Positions 22,782 to 34,696 of a stretch of DNA of 64,000 nucleotides are shown one piece after another (the stretch's first letter is position 1; each line of letters opens with the position of its first letter). Source of the stretch: Azolla pinnata (lineage: Eukaryota > Streptophyta > Polypodiopsida > Salviniales > Salviniaceae). A program made the position numbers and the translations under genes. The notes below the pieces were generated by a model. That model made no database searches. It saw nothing but the letters and a program-made list of their open reading frames with translations, and was not told the origin of the DNA. The stretch lies in NCBI GenBank assembly GCA_037176905.1, contig JBBBWG010004891.1:14221-78220 (forward strand). The letters are read 5' to 3'.

Positions 22782-23202
22782 TACAAAAAAACACCTAACA
22801 AAATTTTAAATTACATTTTAACGCCTACGAAAATCATGACTTACAAATTAACGCCTACTCTTATCTTCCACTAAAAATAAACAGCAACTAATTACGCTAA
22901 TGCTGATTTTATTCCTAACCGTTTCTCACTAATTGATCCTAATCAATTCCTTCATATATTTGATCAGCAAAATTGAGTAAGTTTAGAATCTAATTAATCG
23001 ATTAACACATTAATTTGGCGTTAATCAAACAATTGAGCGTTAATCAATTAGTCAAATTTGATGCTAATTGGGCTCACATTTAATCGATTTGCTGTTAATC
23101 TATCAATTGAGCGTTGATTTCTAAAACTCGGCGTTAATTTGTAATTTCTAGTTTTGGTTGGCGTGAAAATGTAATTTATAATATAGTTTTGGAAAATTTC
23201 CC
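22782..23202 (-). mobile_element. MITE-like non-autonomous DNA element, copy 2 (inverted)
   Basis: The left end at about 22790-22865 (AAATTACATTTTAACGCCTA) and the right end at about 23110-23202 (TAATTTCTAGTTTTGGTTGG) form long terminal inverted repeats. The interior matches the reverse complement of copy 1: TTAGAATCTAATTAATCGAT at about 22983 pairs with about 22632-22651, and ACTAATTGATCCTAATCAAT pairs with about 22688-22707. Together the two copies form a near-palindrome about 780 bp long centred near 22815. Confidence 0.6.
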
Positions 23203-23624
23203 TACAATTATATAATATTATATTCAGATTTTGTGATGTTTTAGCCGGCGATGAAAAAGGGCGGGAAAGCGAAACGCGGAGAAAAGCGGAAAGCAAGTTT
23301 TCCTTTTTTCGCTTTTTCACACTTCTTTTTTTCCTCCTTTTTATTGTCGATTTTTCTTTTGTTATTATTATTTTTTTGGATTTGCGCGGGAGATCGGGAG
23401 GCGCACGCACCAAACGCTTTGATTTTGTTTTCGGTTTTTTCTTTTGTTTGTTTTTCCTCCTTTCTGTTCTTTCTTTTCCTTTTTCTTTTTGTTTTTTCTG
23501 GCGCACGCACGCACGCACGCACGAGCAGAAAAACGAAAGACGAAGACGACGAAGACGAAGACGACGAAGACGAAGACGAAGACGAGGACGTGTTCTCCTC
23601 CTCTTCCTTTGCCTTCCCTTCCTT

Positions 23625-23885
23625 CCAGGTTTTTGAATTTTGAAACAGCAGCGGGCGATGGCGGAGGCGGCGATGGAGCAGCAGCAGCTGCTGTAGATTC
23701 CCGAGAGCAAAAGCAGGCAGAAGGAGCGGCGGCGTGAGCAAGAATGGCGCCGGTTCCAGGTTTTTGAATTTTGAAGCAGCAGCGGGCGATGGCGGAGGCG
23801 GCGATGGAGCAGCAGCAGCAGCAGCTGTAGATTCCCGATAGCAAAAGCAGGCAGAAGGAGCGGCGGCGTGAGCAAGAATGGCGCC
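23625..23885. repeat. 131-bp tandem duplication
   Basis: Two copies start at 23625 and 23756 with CCAGGTTTTTGAATTTTGAA, continue through GGCGATGGCGGAGGCGGCGA and end in GCAAGAATGGCGCCGG. They differ by a CAGCTG/CAGCAG change in a GCAGCA run and a few point changes. The region is GC-rich and flanked by purine-biased DNA. Confidence 0.9.
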
Positions 23886-24049
23886 GGACGGGAATCAAGG
23901 GAGCTAAGAAGCAGGAGGCCACGGAGAGGTACGTGGACGAGCAGGAAGGAGAAGAGGCAGAAGACGAACCAGAGCTAGACGACGGAGGAGCAGGAGGAGG
24001 CGGAGGAGGAGGAGGAGCAGTAGAAGAAGGAAGAAGGTTGAAGGAAGAA

Positions 24050-24490
24050 GGAAGGAGAAGCGTCGGTAAGGGAAGAAACAAGAATCCGTTCGAGGTCGAG
24101 AGCAAGCACGGAGGAAGGAGGAAGGAGGAAGGAGAAGCGTCGCTAAGGGGAGAAACAAAAATCCGTTCGAGATCGAGAGCAAGCACCAAGGAAGAAGGAA
24201 GAAGAAGCTTGGCTAAGGGGAGAAACAAGAATCCGTTCGAGATCGAGAGCAAGTACCAAGGAAGAAGGAAGAAGAAGCGTCGCTAAGGGGAGAAACAAGA
24301 ATCCGTTCGAGATCGAGAGCAAGCACCAAGGAAAAAGGAAGAAGAAGCTTGGCTAAGGGGAGAAACAAGAATCAGTTCGAGATCCAGAGCAAGCACCAAG
24401 GAAGAAGGAAGAAGAAGCCGTTCGAGATCGAGAGCAAGCACCAAGGAAGAAGGAAGAAGAAGCTTCGCTAAGGGGAGAAACAAGAATCCG
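24050..24490 (+). repeat. Purine-rich minisatellite (about 60-70-bp unit)
   Basis: About six units of CTAAGGGGAGAAACAAGAAT, then CCGTTCGAGATCGAGAGCAA, then GCACCAAGGAAGAAGGAAGA. The + strand is almost entirely purine over long stretches. Open frames exist on both strands but are repeat translations. It is upstream of the JASON-like gene and could fall in a long leader or promoter. Confidence 0.85.
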
Positions 24491-25518
24491 TTCTAGATCG
24501 AGAGCAAGGACGAAGGAAGGAGGAAGAAAGAACAGCAGTAATTCCATCTCTCTCTCTCTCTAAGTGTTGTCATCCTCATCCTCATCCTCATCTTCTCCTT
24601 CTTCAACGCCATAGCTGTGTTTACGCTACCTATTTCCCTCCGTGCCTCCGTCTTGTTCTTCTTGTTCTTCTCTTCCATCCATTCCATCTCTCTCTTTTCT
24701 TTCGTCGTTTGTTCGGAATCACTGTGCCGAGTCCAACTCCTCTCTGCATTCAAGTGTTTCGAATAAAGTGCGCAACAATGCTTCATCAGATGCTCTTTCT
24801 CCCTCTCCAGCCTGAATCACTATTCAGTCTTCCTTTTCCCTTATTATTTAACTGAATTATCGTATCCGTTTATTTTCCGTGTTCGTTTTTCTCTTTAGCT
24901 CTATATAGGCTTGCATGAGACACTGTATTCAATCATTTCCTTTCTTGATTCCTTGCCTTTACCTCCCCTTTGCAATCTTCATTAGTATTCCTCATTAACC
25001 AAGATTGTTGGTTTCAAAGGTCTCCTTGCTCCCGCTCTCTTCCCCTTCTCAGCTTTTCTTGATTTTATTTCGCTACATCTTTGATTCCGTAACTATTTTA
25101 CCCGTTTTTGCAGGTCTAATGCACAGAGATTGGCGGATAGGATCGTGCACAATTGTATTATCTCTGTAACTTGACATGAGTAATCGCTCTCTCAATTCTT
25201 TAGTATTATTATTTTTTCTTACTTTATAAGCTCGGTTAAGTATCATTCACCAGATATCAATCATCTAGTTTGCCAAACGGTCCAATCGAACTATTAACAT
25301 TTACAGGTAATCTAAGTTCTCCATCAAGAAATCGAGTATTTGCGTGTCACACATCACAGTCCCGTTCATGAATATATAATGTAATGCAACGTCTCAGACC
25401 GTCCGATTTTCCCTCATCTACATCTTATTATAAATATAGTCTTCAGTCAGACTTACACTCGAAGCAGTTTGTATAGGAAACTCGAGATTTTTTCGTGCCT
25501 GAAAGATTGAGAAGAGAA
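24491..25518 (+). promoter_or_regulatory. Upstream region of the JASON-like gene
   Basis: No second gene is recognised. TATA-like motifs occur at about 24900 (CTCTATATAGG) and about 25428 (TTATAAATATAG); the latter is 90 bp before the ATG and is the better candidate. Pyrimidine-rich CTCTTCTT stretches lie between. Confidence 0.4.
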
Positions 25519-27500
25519 ATGGACTGGCTATTTGGCTGCTTCTCATTTAAATGTTTGGCAAAATCAGTTGTGGAAGTGAAGGTATTATAACTCACTGCAT
25601 CCGTTTTTGCTTTCCACGTCTCTTTACGTCAGTCTCTCGCTTTCTTGTTTATCAGCCCTTGTGCCATGCTTTACAAGTTTGTCTTCTGTTTTTCAGGAAC
25701 AGAAAGATTTACGCAATGTTGGAGTGAACACTTGCTCTTCCCAAGGTTGAAATTTTACTTAAACTATTTGATTCGTTCCCTGCTAGCTATGCTAAAGATT
25801 GTAACCATATTTGACGGCTTATCAGGCAATAAAGGGAATAGCTCGGGCCACGAAATTGTACTGAACACAAGAATAAAAGATCCTGAAATTAAATTATGTG
25901 AAGCTTCAGCTGATAAAATAGTACAGGACGGGGAAGGGCGAGGCGACATCAGCAATGATAGCAAGGTGACAGAACTTGAGGCATTCTGTAAAACATCAGC
26001 CTTTTTCTCTCTAAGATAATAGTCCACATTCCAATTAACGTTTACGTTCACGTTTCATTTTTAATCTTTTTCCGCAGTGTCAAAGTTGTAACAATGTTGG
26101 ACATTTTTTACAGGGTTTAAATCGTCATGGTTGTGAAAATCAGCATTCACTTAGGGGATTGTTTCATGATTTTCAGAAGGTTTCAGAAGGATTCCCAGTT
26201 GAAAAAGAACAAGATGCAGCATTTTGTCGATCCTTTCTCAAAGGATTTGATACTGGGAGAGAATATCTGGTTGATTCTTGCCTTAGCGATAATGCTAACG
26301 ACGAGTAAGTAGAGTTGCAGTTCAAGAATTTGACTTTTCCGATGTGTACATATTCAGGTGTTTTCCTGACTTTTATTTTTCTATACAAAATACAGGCACC
26401 AAGTTGATTTCATCCATGACTCACAAGCTCAAAAAAATCAGACACAGTGTTACTCTCCAGAGCATTCCCTTACTTTGGAAAGTGGATTTTCGTCTCCTCA
26501 GTTCCTTAACCAAGATACAGATATGCAGAAGCCTTTTGCGAAGAAACTCAGCATATCAAAATCCTCTGGGTTCCAGTCTTTGTTGAATGTTAGCACTGAG
26601 ATTTCTCCAAAAACGCATCAAGATGTTACAATTGTGAGGGGTACAACTTGTGACTCAGATGCAGATATTGAAATTGATACCCAGTTGATTCGTTTGTTTC
26701 CAGATGTTTCTAATGTTAATGGAGAAACCACAGAAGCAAGTTTGATAAAAAATAACAACGACGAGTCAGCCTTTCTCAAGGATGAAGAAATGATATCGAG
26801 CTCCTCGTTATCTTCACGTTTAGATACGACTCTGAGCTTGTTATCAGATCCTGCTCATGCACAAACAAAATTAGAACAAACTGTCAATTCTCTGCCAAGG
26901 AAAATTGATTGTAGTGAACATTCACCAACCCCAAAGAACGCGTCAAGTTGCTCCTTGGAATTTAACACGCCAAAATCGCTTTTTCAATCAATATCGCCTC
27001 CAACATCGGTTCATTCAGAACATTCTGAATCATCATGTTTCACTGAAAGCATGTCTAATGAACAAACATGTTCTGTTTCTTCAGCTTCCTCTTCACAAGT
27101 AGAAACACCAAAATCAGTTCAGAGCTCAAGGTCTATCGAAGATAGGCCCATCTTAGGAACTGTTGCAGCTCATTGGAACAATTTATCATCATCTTCAACT
27201 CAAAAATGGTGGGACGGGAAAGGAATTCCAAACTCTACCAATAAATACAAAGAGGTAACAATCTTTGATCTATCCTAGATCTTCTCAATTAACAGAGACA
27301 AGGATGAATACCGATTTGCCATTTACCAGAATACTCTTAGTGTTGAAACACCCACAAAGCTTGCTACTGTATACGTATATTGAGGTTCTAATATCGACAT
27401 TGGTAATCTGTAGGATCAAAAGGTTAGCTGGCACGCTACTCCATTTGAGGTCAGGATTGAGAAAGCATTATCCAAGCAAAAGAGAGCATTCCAGAAGTAA
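25519..27500 (+). CDS. JASON-like protein
   Basis: Six exons join in frame to about 474 residues: 25519-25581, 25697-25745, 25826-25965, 26078-26304, 26396-27254, 27414-27500. The N-terminus MDWLFGCFSF matches the short Cys/Phe start of plant JASON proteins. The C-terminal block has the family hallmarks RPILGTVAAHWN, KWWDGKGIPNSTNKYKE and DQKVSWHATPFEVRIEKALS. The middle is Ser/Thr-rich and probably disordered. In Arabidopsis JASON organises an organelle band and so controls spindle position in male meiosis II; a fern or other spore-bearing plant could use it in sporogenesis (inference). The last codons read CAG AAG TAA, but the same bases fit a donor (GAA/GTAAGC), so a further C-terminal exon, as in seed plants, remains possible. 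Confidence 0.9.
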
Positions 27501-29375
27501 GCTCATTTTATTTTTGTGAAATTTTTCTGGTTTTGCTGATCATACATGCTTGCATATGACAAACAGATCAAGTGCATTTAGTGCAATTGTTTTAGTAATT
27601 GAAGCAAATCTAGGTACAATTAGGTCAAATAAAGGAAAGTAGCCACAGATTTGGAGGGCAAAATTTGAGCTAAGCTGGCGTGCACTCACATTGGCCTTGT
27701 GTTGTATGAATTAGAAAACTTTTCGATGGGCCGGCTGGTGCAACAGTGGTGTCGTCCACCTAAGCATTTGGCTGGAAGAAGCGGATGTATATAAGGTGTT
27801 TGTTGGGATAAATTTTGCACCAAAGTATTGCCTCTATTCTAGATTCAGGTTAAGGCATTGATGTATGTGAATCATCTTCCCTGTCCTAAATCAAGAAAAT
27901 GATGCATTAACCTAAGTCAGTCTCTTGCTGTCTTTATCTTTATATGTATAATCATGCACATTGATATTTGTCTCACGTCCAATTTGCCAATTGACCTCGT
28001 ATTGTTTTCGTCATTAACTGTTAATGAGAATGAATCACCTCCATTTAAAAGGCCTGCCAAGGATTTGCTGTCAGGAGTCAGTATGTTAAAATGATTCCGT
28101 TCTGTTTCGTGTGGAAATGGAAACGTTAGAAAGATTGGAACCAACAAGTTGCAGTTACCTAGGTGCTACATGGTAGCACAAATGGATCACCAGCATATAA
28201 AAATGTAGAATAATTTGGATTATGAGTGCTGCTACCTTTTTGTGCAACAGAACAACTATTCAGGTGAAATCATTATTCATTCAATGCGTCTTAACTATAT
28301 ACAGACTGGAAATAGTTGGTATCTATGAATTTGATATGCCATGCAGTAGTGAAAACACTGTTTGGCGCAAGTATGTTCCTTGATGTGTGACCTTGATGGA
28401 GCTGTCATAAAGTCAACTAGAATGTATTCGGAATCATGAGTGTTGGAGTTTGAAAACCCACAGCCTACAGGATGTTAGAATGCTAGAGAATAACAGTAAA
28501 TGAAAACAGGGGTGACTAAGGGTCACATCTTATCTAGGCAAAAGCTTGAATTGGTCTAACGTCTTGTTCATGATTTATGAACGTAGGGGTTTTGTTGAGA
28601 TGGTAGATATATGGTATCTAAGCTTTTGGAAGATCAATTGTGCCATGGCGCAATTGATCACTACCTAATTCGATCACCCACTCATTGATTAACCGCTAAT
28701 CACCCCTTAGATCACCCTCTCTGATCATCACCTGCTAATGATGCTACCAAACGGAACTAATCACCCATGGGTAGAGAAGCCAATCATCATTCCATTGATC
28801 AGCTGCTGATCACCCATTTGCAACCCAGTAATCGCTTCATCCGTCACTCGCTAATCACTCTAATCTCCTCTTCCTCAATTTTACTATTTTAGATCATGGA
28901 ATTAGACTTGTTCACATTGGATCCCTTGGCGCACAAACTTGCTGATTAATCTGACGGCAGCATCCATTATTCCAGCACCTCTCATTGTTATAATCTGTTT
29001 TAACTCTTTGGCCCTAAGTACATCATAATAATTCGTGACTGTTCCAAATTGTGGCGATCATCATGCTGTGCCAGCCAGCGCATGTGGGAAAATCCGATCA
29101 GAAATTTTCTAGCGTAGTTAGTACGTAATTAGAGCACCAAGCTTGGCCCAGAGAGCAAAGATGGAAATGTCACATGCCCCATACGATCAATATGAAGACC
29201 ACGCGAGGAGTAATTATTCATCGAATAATGCTGGATGGCGCCTAATTACGGAGAACAGCCCCCTAATGATGCGGTTCTAATTAGCTGTCGTAGCTAATTA
29301 GCCTGTAACTAGGTGTACCTAGCTGGGCCTTGCTGTTTTTAATTGTTCGCCGTTCGCCGCATCGAGGCTTTGACC
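27501..29375. other. No gene recognised
   Basis: AT-rich DNA 3' of the JASON-like gene. At 28640-28870 the + strand is enriched in GATCACC, GCTAATCA and CATTGATT motifs, a compositional patch with no ORF. A missing last JASON exon could lie in the first few hundred bases, but I could not identify one. Confidence 0.45.
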
Positions 29376-29379
29376 ATTA

Positions 29380-29700
29380 GGGATAGGGTTTGGGTTGGGG
29401 TTAGAGTTTGATAGACGAGTTCGGGTTAGGGTTAGGGTGGGGGTTTGATCGTGAAGAGTTAGGGTTAGGGATAGGGTTAGGGTTAGGGGTAGAGTTTGAC
29501 CGTTAAGTATATGAGTTGGGGTTAGGGTTACGGTTGGGGTTAGAGTTTGATCGTGAAGAGTTAGGGTTAGGCTTTGATCGTTAGGGTTAGAGTGGAGCTA
29601 GAACTGGACTTGCGGTTATAGCTTGACTGTTAGCAGTTAGGGTTAGGGTTCTTGACTCCTAGGGTTAAGGTGGAGATAGACATGGAGTTAGGTTTGGGAT
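29380..29700 (+). repeat. Degenerate GGGTTA array
   Basis: Runs of GGGTTAGGGTTAGGG-type DNA interspersed with GAGTTTGATCGTGAAGAG. The hexamer TTAGGG predominates over the heptamer TTTAGGG. The orientation is as in 16640-17745. Confidence 0.85.
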
Positions 29701-30103
29701 TAGAGTTTGAACAAAACACTAGAGCTTTGGGCCCGATCCAAACCCCGAACCTGAGCCTATAAAAATGTTCTCGGCGACATCGCTGTTGCCGTTTAGGGTT
29801 CTCTCATTTAGCATCAGATGTTGCATCCATTTAGATAAGAGAACCCATGTATTAACATCTAATAGACTGCAACGGATCGACTTGTCAAGTGGTCCATTTC
29901 TATATAAGAACTTAGCGCTAGCTAGCACTATTGCACATTGATCGTCGACATTTGGATCTGGTCGATCGCTTTGCACGATCGTAGCTTTTCTCTATTGCGA
30001 AAAATATACGTGTCGTGGATCACAGGAGGACATGGAGCATGTCATGATCCGTATCTTCGTCTTTTCGCAACGCAGGTCATGGGTTTTTTTTTTAAACACC
30101 AAT

Positions 30104-30250
30104 TATGGTGGATGGATTGTTCAGCTCGATTCCGCGCTTCTAGAAAGCGGTTACCAGCGATCGGATCAATCGGTGACTATGGTGGACGGATTGATCAGCC
30201 GGATTCCGCGCTTCTAGAAATCGATCATCGACGATCAGATCAAGCCCCCG
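30104..30250. repeat. 74-bp imperfect tandem duplication
   Basis: TATGGTGGATGGATTG at 30104 recurs at 30178 as TATGGTGGACGGATTG. Both units contain GATTCCGCGCTTCTAGAAA and end in a GATCGGATCAAT-like segment. A (GAT)n run follows at 30250-30282. Confidence 0.85.
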
Positions 30251-30359
30251 ATGATGATGATGATGATGATGATGATTATGATGGTCATCGGACAAGACGA
30301 ACAGAAGAAGTCAAGCAGAAAGAAAAGAAGAAGATGATGCGGAGGAGGAAGAGGGGCAC

Positions 30360-31340
30360 GTTCCTAATTCCAGAAACTTCTTCTTCTTCTTCTTCTTCTT
30401 TCTTCTTCCCTTTCTTGAGAAGAAGAAGAAGAGAAAAACTTGAGAAGGAAGAGGGGTAAGTTCGTAAATACAGAAACATCTTCTTCTTCTTCTTCCTTTC
30501 TTCATTTTCTGGCTTTTTTTTTACGCGAAAGATCTTCTCAGTTATGTAACGCTTCCCGTTCTTCCTTCTCCTCGTCTTCTGCTTCCGCTCCCGCTCTCCT
30601 GCTGCTGCTCCAGCTCCCGCTCCCGCTGCTGCTGCTCTTTCCTTCCGTTCTTCGTCGGTTTCATTGTCATCGTCTTCGTCGTCTTCGTTTTCGTCTTCAT
30701 CGTCGTCTTCAACGTCTTCGTCTTCGTTTTGGTCTTCATCTTAAGCTTCATCAGATTCATCTTCAGCTTCATCAGATTCATCTTCAGCTTCATCTTCATC
30801 CTCATCTTCCTCAGATTCATCTTCAGCTTCATCTTCATTCTCATCTTCCTCATCCTCATCTTCGTCAGCTTCATCTTCATCAGCGTCAGCTTCATCAGAT
30901 TCATCTTCATCAGAGTTATCTTCGTCAGATACAATCGTCATCTTCATCAAATTCGCCTTCATCTTCATCAGATTCATCTTCATCTTCATCAGATACATAT
31001 TTATCTTCGTCTTCATCTTCAGCTTCATCTGTATCTTCATCTTCATCTTCAGCTTCATCTGTATCTTCATCTTCGTTCTTATCGTCGTCTTCCTCTTCAT
31101 CTTCAGCTTCATCTGCATCTTCATCTTCGTCGTTATCGTCGTCTTCCTCTTCCTCCTCAGCGTCGTCATCGTCTTCAGAGCCGTCGTCTTCGTCTTCGTC
31201 TTTGTCTTCATCGTCCTCGTCTTCTTCATCTTCATCTTCATCTTCATCTTCATCTTCACCTTCGTCTTCATCTTCACCTCCATCTTCGTCTTCATCTTCA
31301 TCTTCATCTTCACATTCATTTTTAGCTTCATCTTCATCAT
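30360..31340. repeat. (CTT)n and TCATCT-rich low-complexity block
   Basis: CTTCTT runs at 30375-30410 and 30477-30500 are followed by about 600 bp of TCATCT/TCGTCT hexamers. Every frame is open, giving Ser, His/Leu/Ile or, on the minus strand, Asp/Glu/Met/Lys polymers. These ORFs are repeat translations. It precedes the MTV1-like start codon by about 180 bp and may be in its promoter or leader. Confidence 0.85.
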
Positions 31341-31515
31341 CCCGACACCACCATCGATCCAATCTGCATCATCCTCATCTGCGTCATCTTTTCATCATCG
31401 TCTTCTTCTTCTTCTTCTTCATCGTCGTCGTCGTTGTCATCATCATCTCCTTCTTTCTTCTTCTTCCTCTTCTGCTTTCCTTCTTTCCGATTCCTTTACT
31501 CCTTTCTGTGTGGCA

Positions 31516-34500
31516 ATGGATGCTAGTTGGAAATCCGCACTCCAGTTCAGCAGGAATGCCATCAATGCCTACATGAAGACGCTCCTTGTCGACAAAGTCA
31601 CCACCGACGACGAGGAACTTGCCCCGGCCTATCTCCTCGATGAGCTCTCAGAGATCCTCAGAACTTCCTCCTTCGACCTCATCCAGGAGATCGTCGAGTA
31701 TACCTTTCGTCGACTCCGTCACAAAAGTCCTCTTGTCAAGAGAAAGGTTGGTTTTTTTCATTTTCCTCAAAGATCCTTGATATGCATATAAAACGCATAT
31801 AACTGTTACAGGCACACGAATACAATGCATACATCCATACGAACGTACAGACATAAGTACATGCTTGCATAGATACATGCATGCATTCCGTACAAACGTC
31901 CATACTGGCATGCATTTCTGTTGTTTGGATTCTTTTTGTGAATCACTAGGCTTCTCCGTACAGATCAGCATGTTTAATTTGTTTTTGACTATTCATGTAC
32001 TCATTCTATTGCCATCAATTGATATTCTGTATAGCCATGCACGTATATAGATACTAACTTATTTATGGATACTATTAATTTGTGTGTGTATATGGAAATG
32101 TATATTTTGAATTTGCACGCACGTCAAATTAACATTATCCATGTACAGTATATTATATGTACAACATGTATGGATATCTGTAATATGTATGAAGCATGTA
32201 TAGATTGTCTATAGATACAAAAGATGTAGGATTATATGATTGTATTTTGGGAAGGTGCTTTCTGTTAGATCTGGTGTTCCCATAAGCTTCAAACGATACT
32301 AACTTATATAGTTTCCTTTCTGCCTTATGAAGCACGCATTAATTTTTAATATCCGTTCCAGATTTGTTGTCACTGTACAGAGAAGATAAATACATTTAAT
32401 CTAATCCAGTAGTAAATCCGATGAAACGTTACTGTCTTTCATGTCTTATCTAAATTTAAGCCAATTTTCTCAGTTGTCTTCGTTGCTTATCGAAAATTTC
32501 TTCACTTTCTGTAGCTTTAGGAAATATGATTTAGGGAAGTTGAGATGGTGACTAATATATTGCAAATGCGTCAATAATTTCTGCCAAAAGCAGCCTAGGA
32601 GGAGTACCTCTAGTCAAGCTTGTGGTTCATTTCAGATCTTGAAATAGGGAATGGAATATAGTAGGAGGTGAGACCATTAGTTTTATCAGAGAAGGTGATG
32701 AACGAAGATTCTACTGTGGACCTATGCTATGACAGACCATCAGGTTGGGGATTTGTAAAATAAATTAATTGATACATCTCTGTGTTGTGAATTTTGGATA
32801 AACTTAACTACTAGGGTATATCTTACATATTCGAAGCACAGGTTTTCCAAAACAGTCATATCTTCATTGATTTTGCTCAAAGTATTCTTCTCCTCCATCT
32901 TAACTAACAGGTCCTTCGTTTCATCAAGTACACTGTGGCTAGAGCTGGGGCAGAATATAAGAAAGAACTACAACGTCATGGAACTTTAATCAGAGAGCTT
33001 TTTACCTTCAAAGGAGCTCTTGATCCCATTAAAGGCAATGCTATGAGCCGAGCAGTGCAAGATGCTGCACATGAAGCATTCGATACCATTTTCTCTGTAG
33101 ATAATAATCGTTCAACCTGTGAAAGTGTAAGGGGGCGAATCGAAGGTTTTGGTAGTGATGACTTTCATCCTCCCAAATCTGATACCAAGAGTTCCTTCTC
33201 ACAGGAAGACAGTAATGGTGTTATTGATGATAGAGAAGTAAATTCTAGTGATGTGGTGGTCTACAAGCAAGATAGTCAATGTGAAAATGTAGGGATCGAT
33301 CATAAACTTTCAGATTTAAAAGATTGCAATCATAAGGATTTAGATAGTCAAAATAGCAACGTTGATTCTCTGGATGATATGCCTGTGGAGAACAATATAA
33401 CTTCTCCAACCCCACCTGCACTAAATTCTTTCATTTTAAATACACAGAAACTCGATGCAACCAAGTTGGTCCAAGCTTTGAAGCTGAACCTACAGTCTCC
33501 AACATGGCAGGTATGGTTTATGAAAATATGGAAGAATAGAATGAAATCGATCATGTTATATAGATAGTCTGAAACATGTTAAGTATGGTTCATAAAAATG
33601 TGAAAGAATAGAAAAGTTTTAGAGGTTTCTTCACAACTTTATTGCATGATATCTAACAAATTCCCACTGGTAGAGAATGGATTATCATTAACAAATCTGA
33701 CAAATGTCCACCAGTACATAAACGGCAAACATTTCAAATATTAAGCTCCTTTACTGTCCTCATGTGATGGCTACTTGGTATATTAATCTTTGTCCAGGTA
33801 CGACTGAATGCAGCAGATGTTCTCGAATCTATCTTGCATCAAAATGATGATAGCATTGTGCAGACATTACAAGCAGAGGAGATGTCTTTGCGACGCTCTC
33901 TCAGGGAATGCCTTGCTTCTTCACAAGCAAGGTTAAGGGAAAAGGCTATAGAGGTAGATTCATTTTTAATTCTAAATGCAAAGGTTCCAAACAGCCTGTC
34001 CGTTTCTTTACTTCCTCAGCAACGCTTACAAGATAGAAACAAAGGGGACAAACTTATTTTATAATTATTTCAAAAACAGTATCTAGTACTGAGGAAAAAG
34101 GAACGATTGACCAAGTGCTTGGTTTTGTTGTTACACCTACACTTGATGCTGAATGGCTCAAAAAATTCTTACAAGCTCGACATAGCATGCAGGTTCTCGA
34201 CCTTCTTTCAGCTCTGAAAAACAACCGGTCCGAAGAAAGGTCAAGCCCTTTCTTCACATTGGATATTGAAGATAGATTGCCGCATCTCATAGTTGAAAAA
34301 GATACCGTTGTTGACGATCCTTTCCATGGAATGTGTGTCCTTGATCCAAGTGCATCAGCTTTAGTGGACATTGATGTATTAGGTGGTGCAACTAAGGTGC
34401 AGCACATAGAAGAACCTTTGATAAACTTCGACATTGAATCTACCACCCGTGTGCTCGATAGGTTGGAAATAGAGACTGAAACAAGGCAGTTTAATGTATC

Positions 34501-34696
34501 AGATTTTACAATGCAATATTCCTGTTCAGGTATTCGTGGATCTTTGCAGAGTAATCTTTCCCCAGGTTGGATAGAAGGTTTTCATGCTGAGGGCAATAGT
34601 CCTAGAAAGTTACTTAATTTCCATGTCAAAGGATTTGGTAGTAATTCAATTTCTGCCGGACTTCGGAAACATGAAGCAAGTTTCGATTTCATTTCG
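31516..34696 (+). CDS. ENTH/VHS protein of MTV1/tepsin type (3' end not located)
   Basis: Exons: 31516-31746, 32911-33510, 33798-33953, about 34094-34696. The N-terminal ENTH/VHS-like helical domain reads MDASWKSALQFSRNAINAYM, then VLRFIKYTVARAGAEYKKEL, then AHEAFDTIFS and RIEGFGSDDF. This follows Arabidopsis MTV1, a trans-Golgi clathrin adaptor related to animal tepsin that acts in vacuolar sorting. A second helical repeat (VRLNAADVLESIL, then SSQARLREKAIE) is conserved. LINFD at 34418-34432 fits the clathrin-box consensus. The exon 3/4 join is uncertain: the obvious CAG acceptor at 34079 is out of phase, while GAG at 34093 keeps the frame. Read-through after 34696 stops at 34742. Later exons, expected for a protein of about 700 residues, were not found before the 36-kb minisatellite. 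The upstream GTG-initiated frame adds only two residues, so ATG 31516 is the start. Confidence 0.85.

Noticed and set aside
23048-24252. Overlapping Pro/Ser/Leu-rich minus-strand ORFs
   Set aside because: Purine-rich minisatellites and GC-rich duplications produce them; there are no domains or splice structure.
27720-27800. tRNA-like box A (GGTGCAACAGTGG) suggesting a SINE
   Set aside because: No matching box B or A-rich tail follows.
30741-31362. Minus-strand Asp/Glu and Met/Lys ORFs
   Set aside because: They are the reverse reading of the same TCATCT array; no non-repeat sequence supports them.
30440-31576. Long 378-codon ORF rich in Ser, Leu and His
   Set aside because: It is a translation of CTT/TCATCT repeats open in all frames, and it overlaps the MTV1-like start in another frame.
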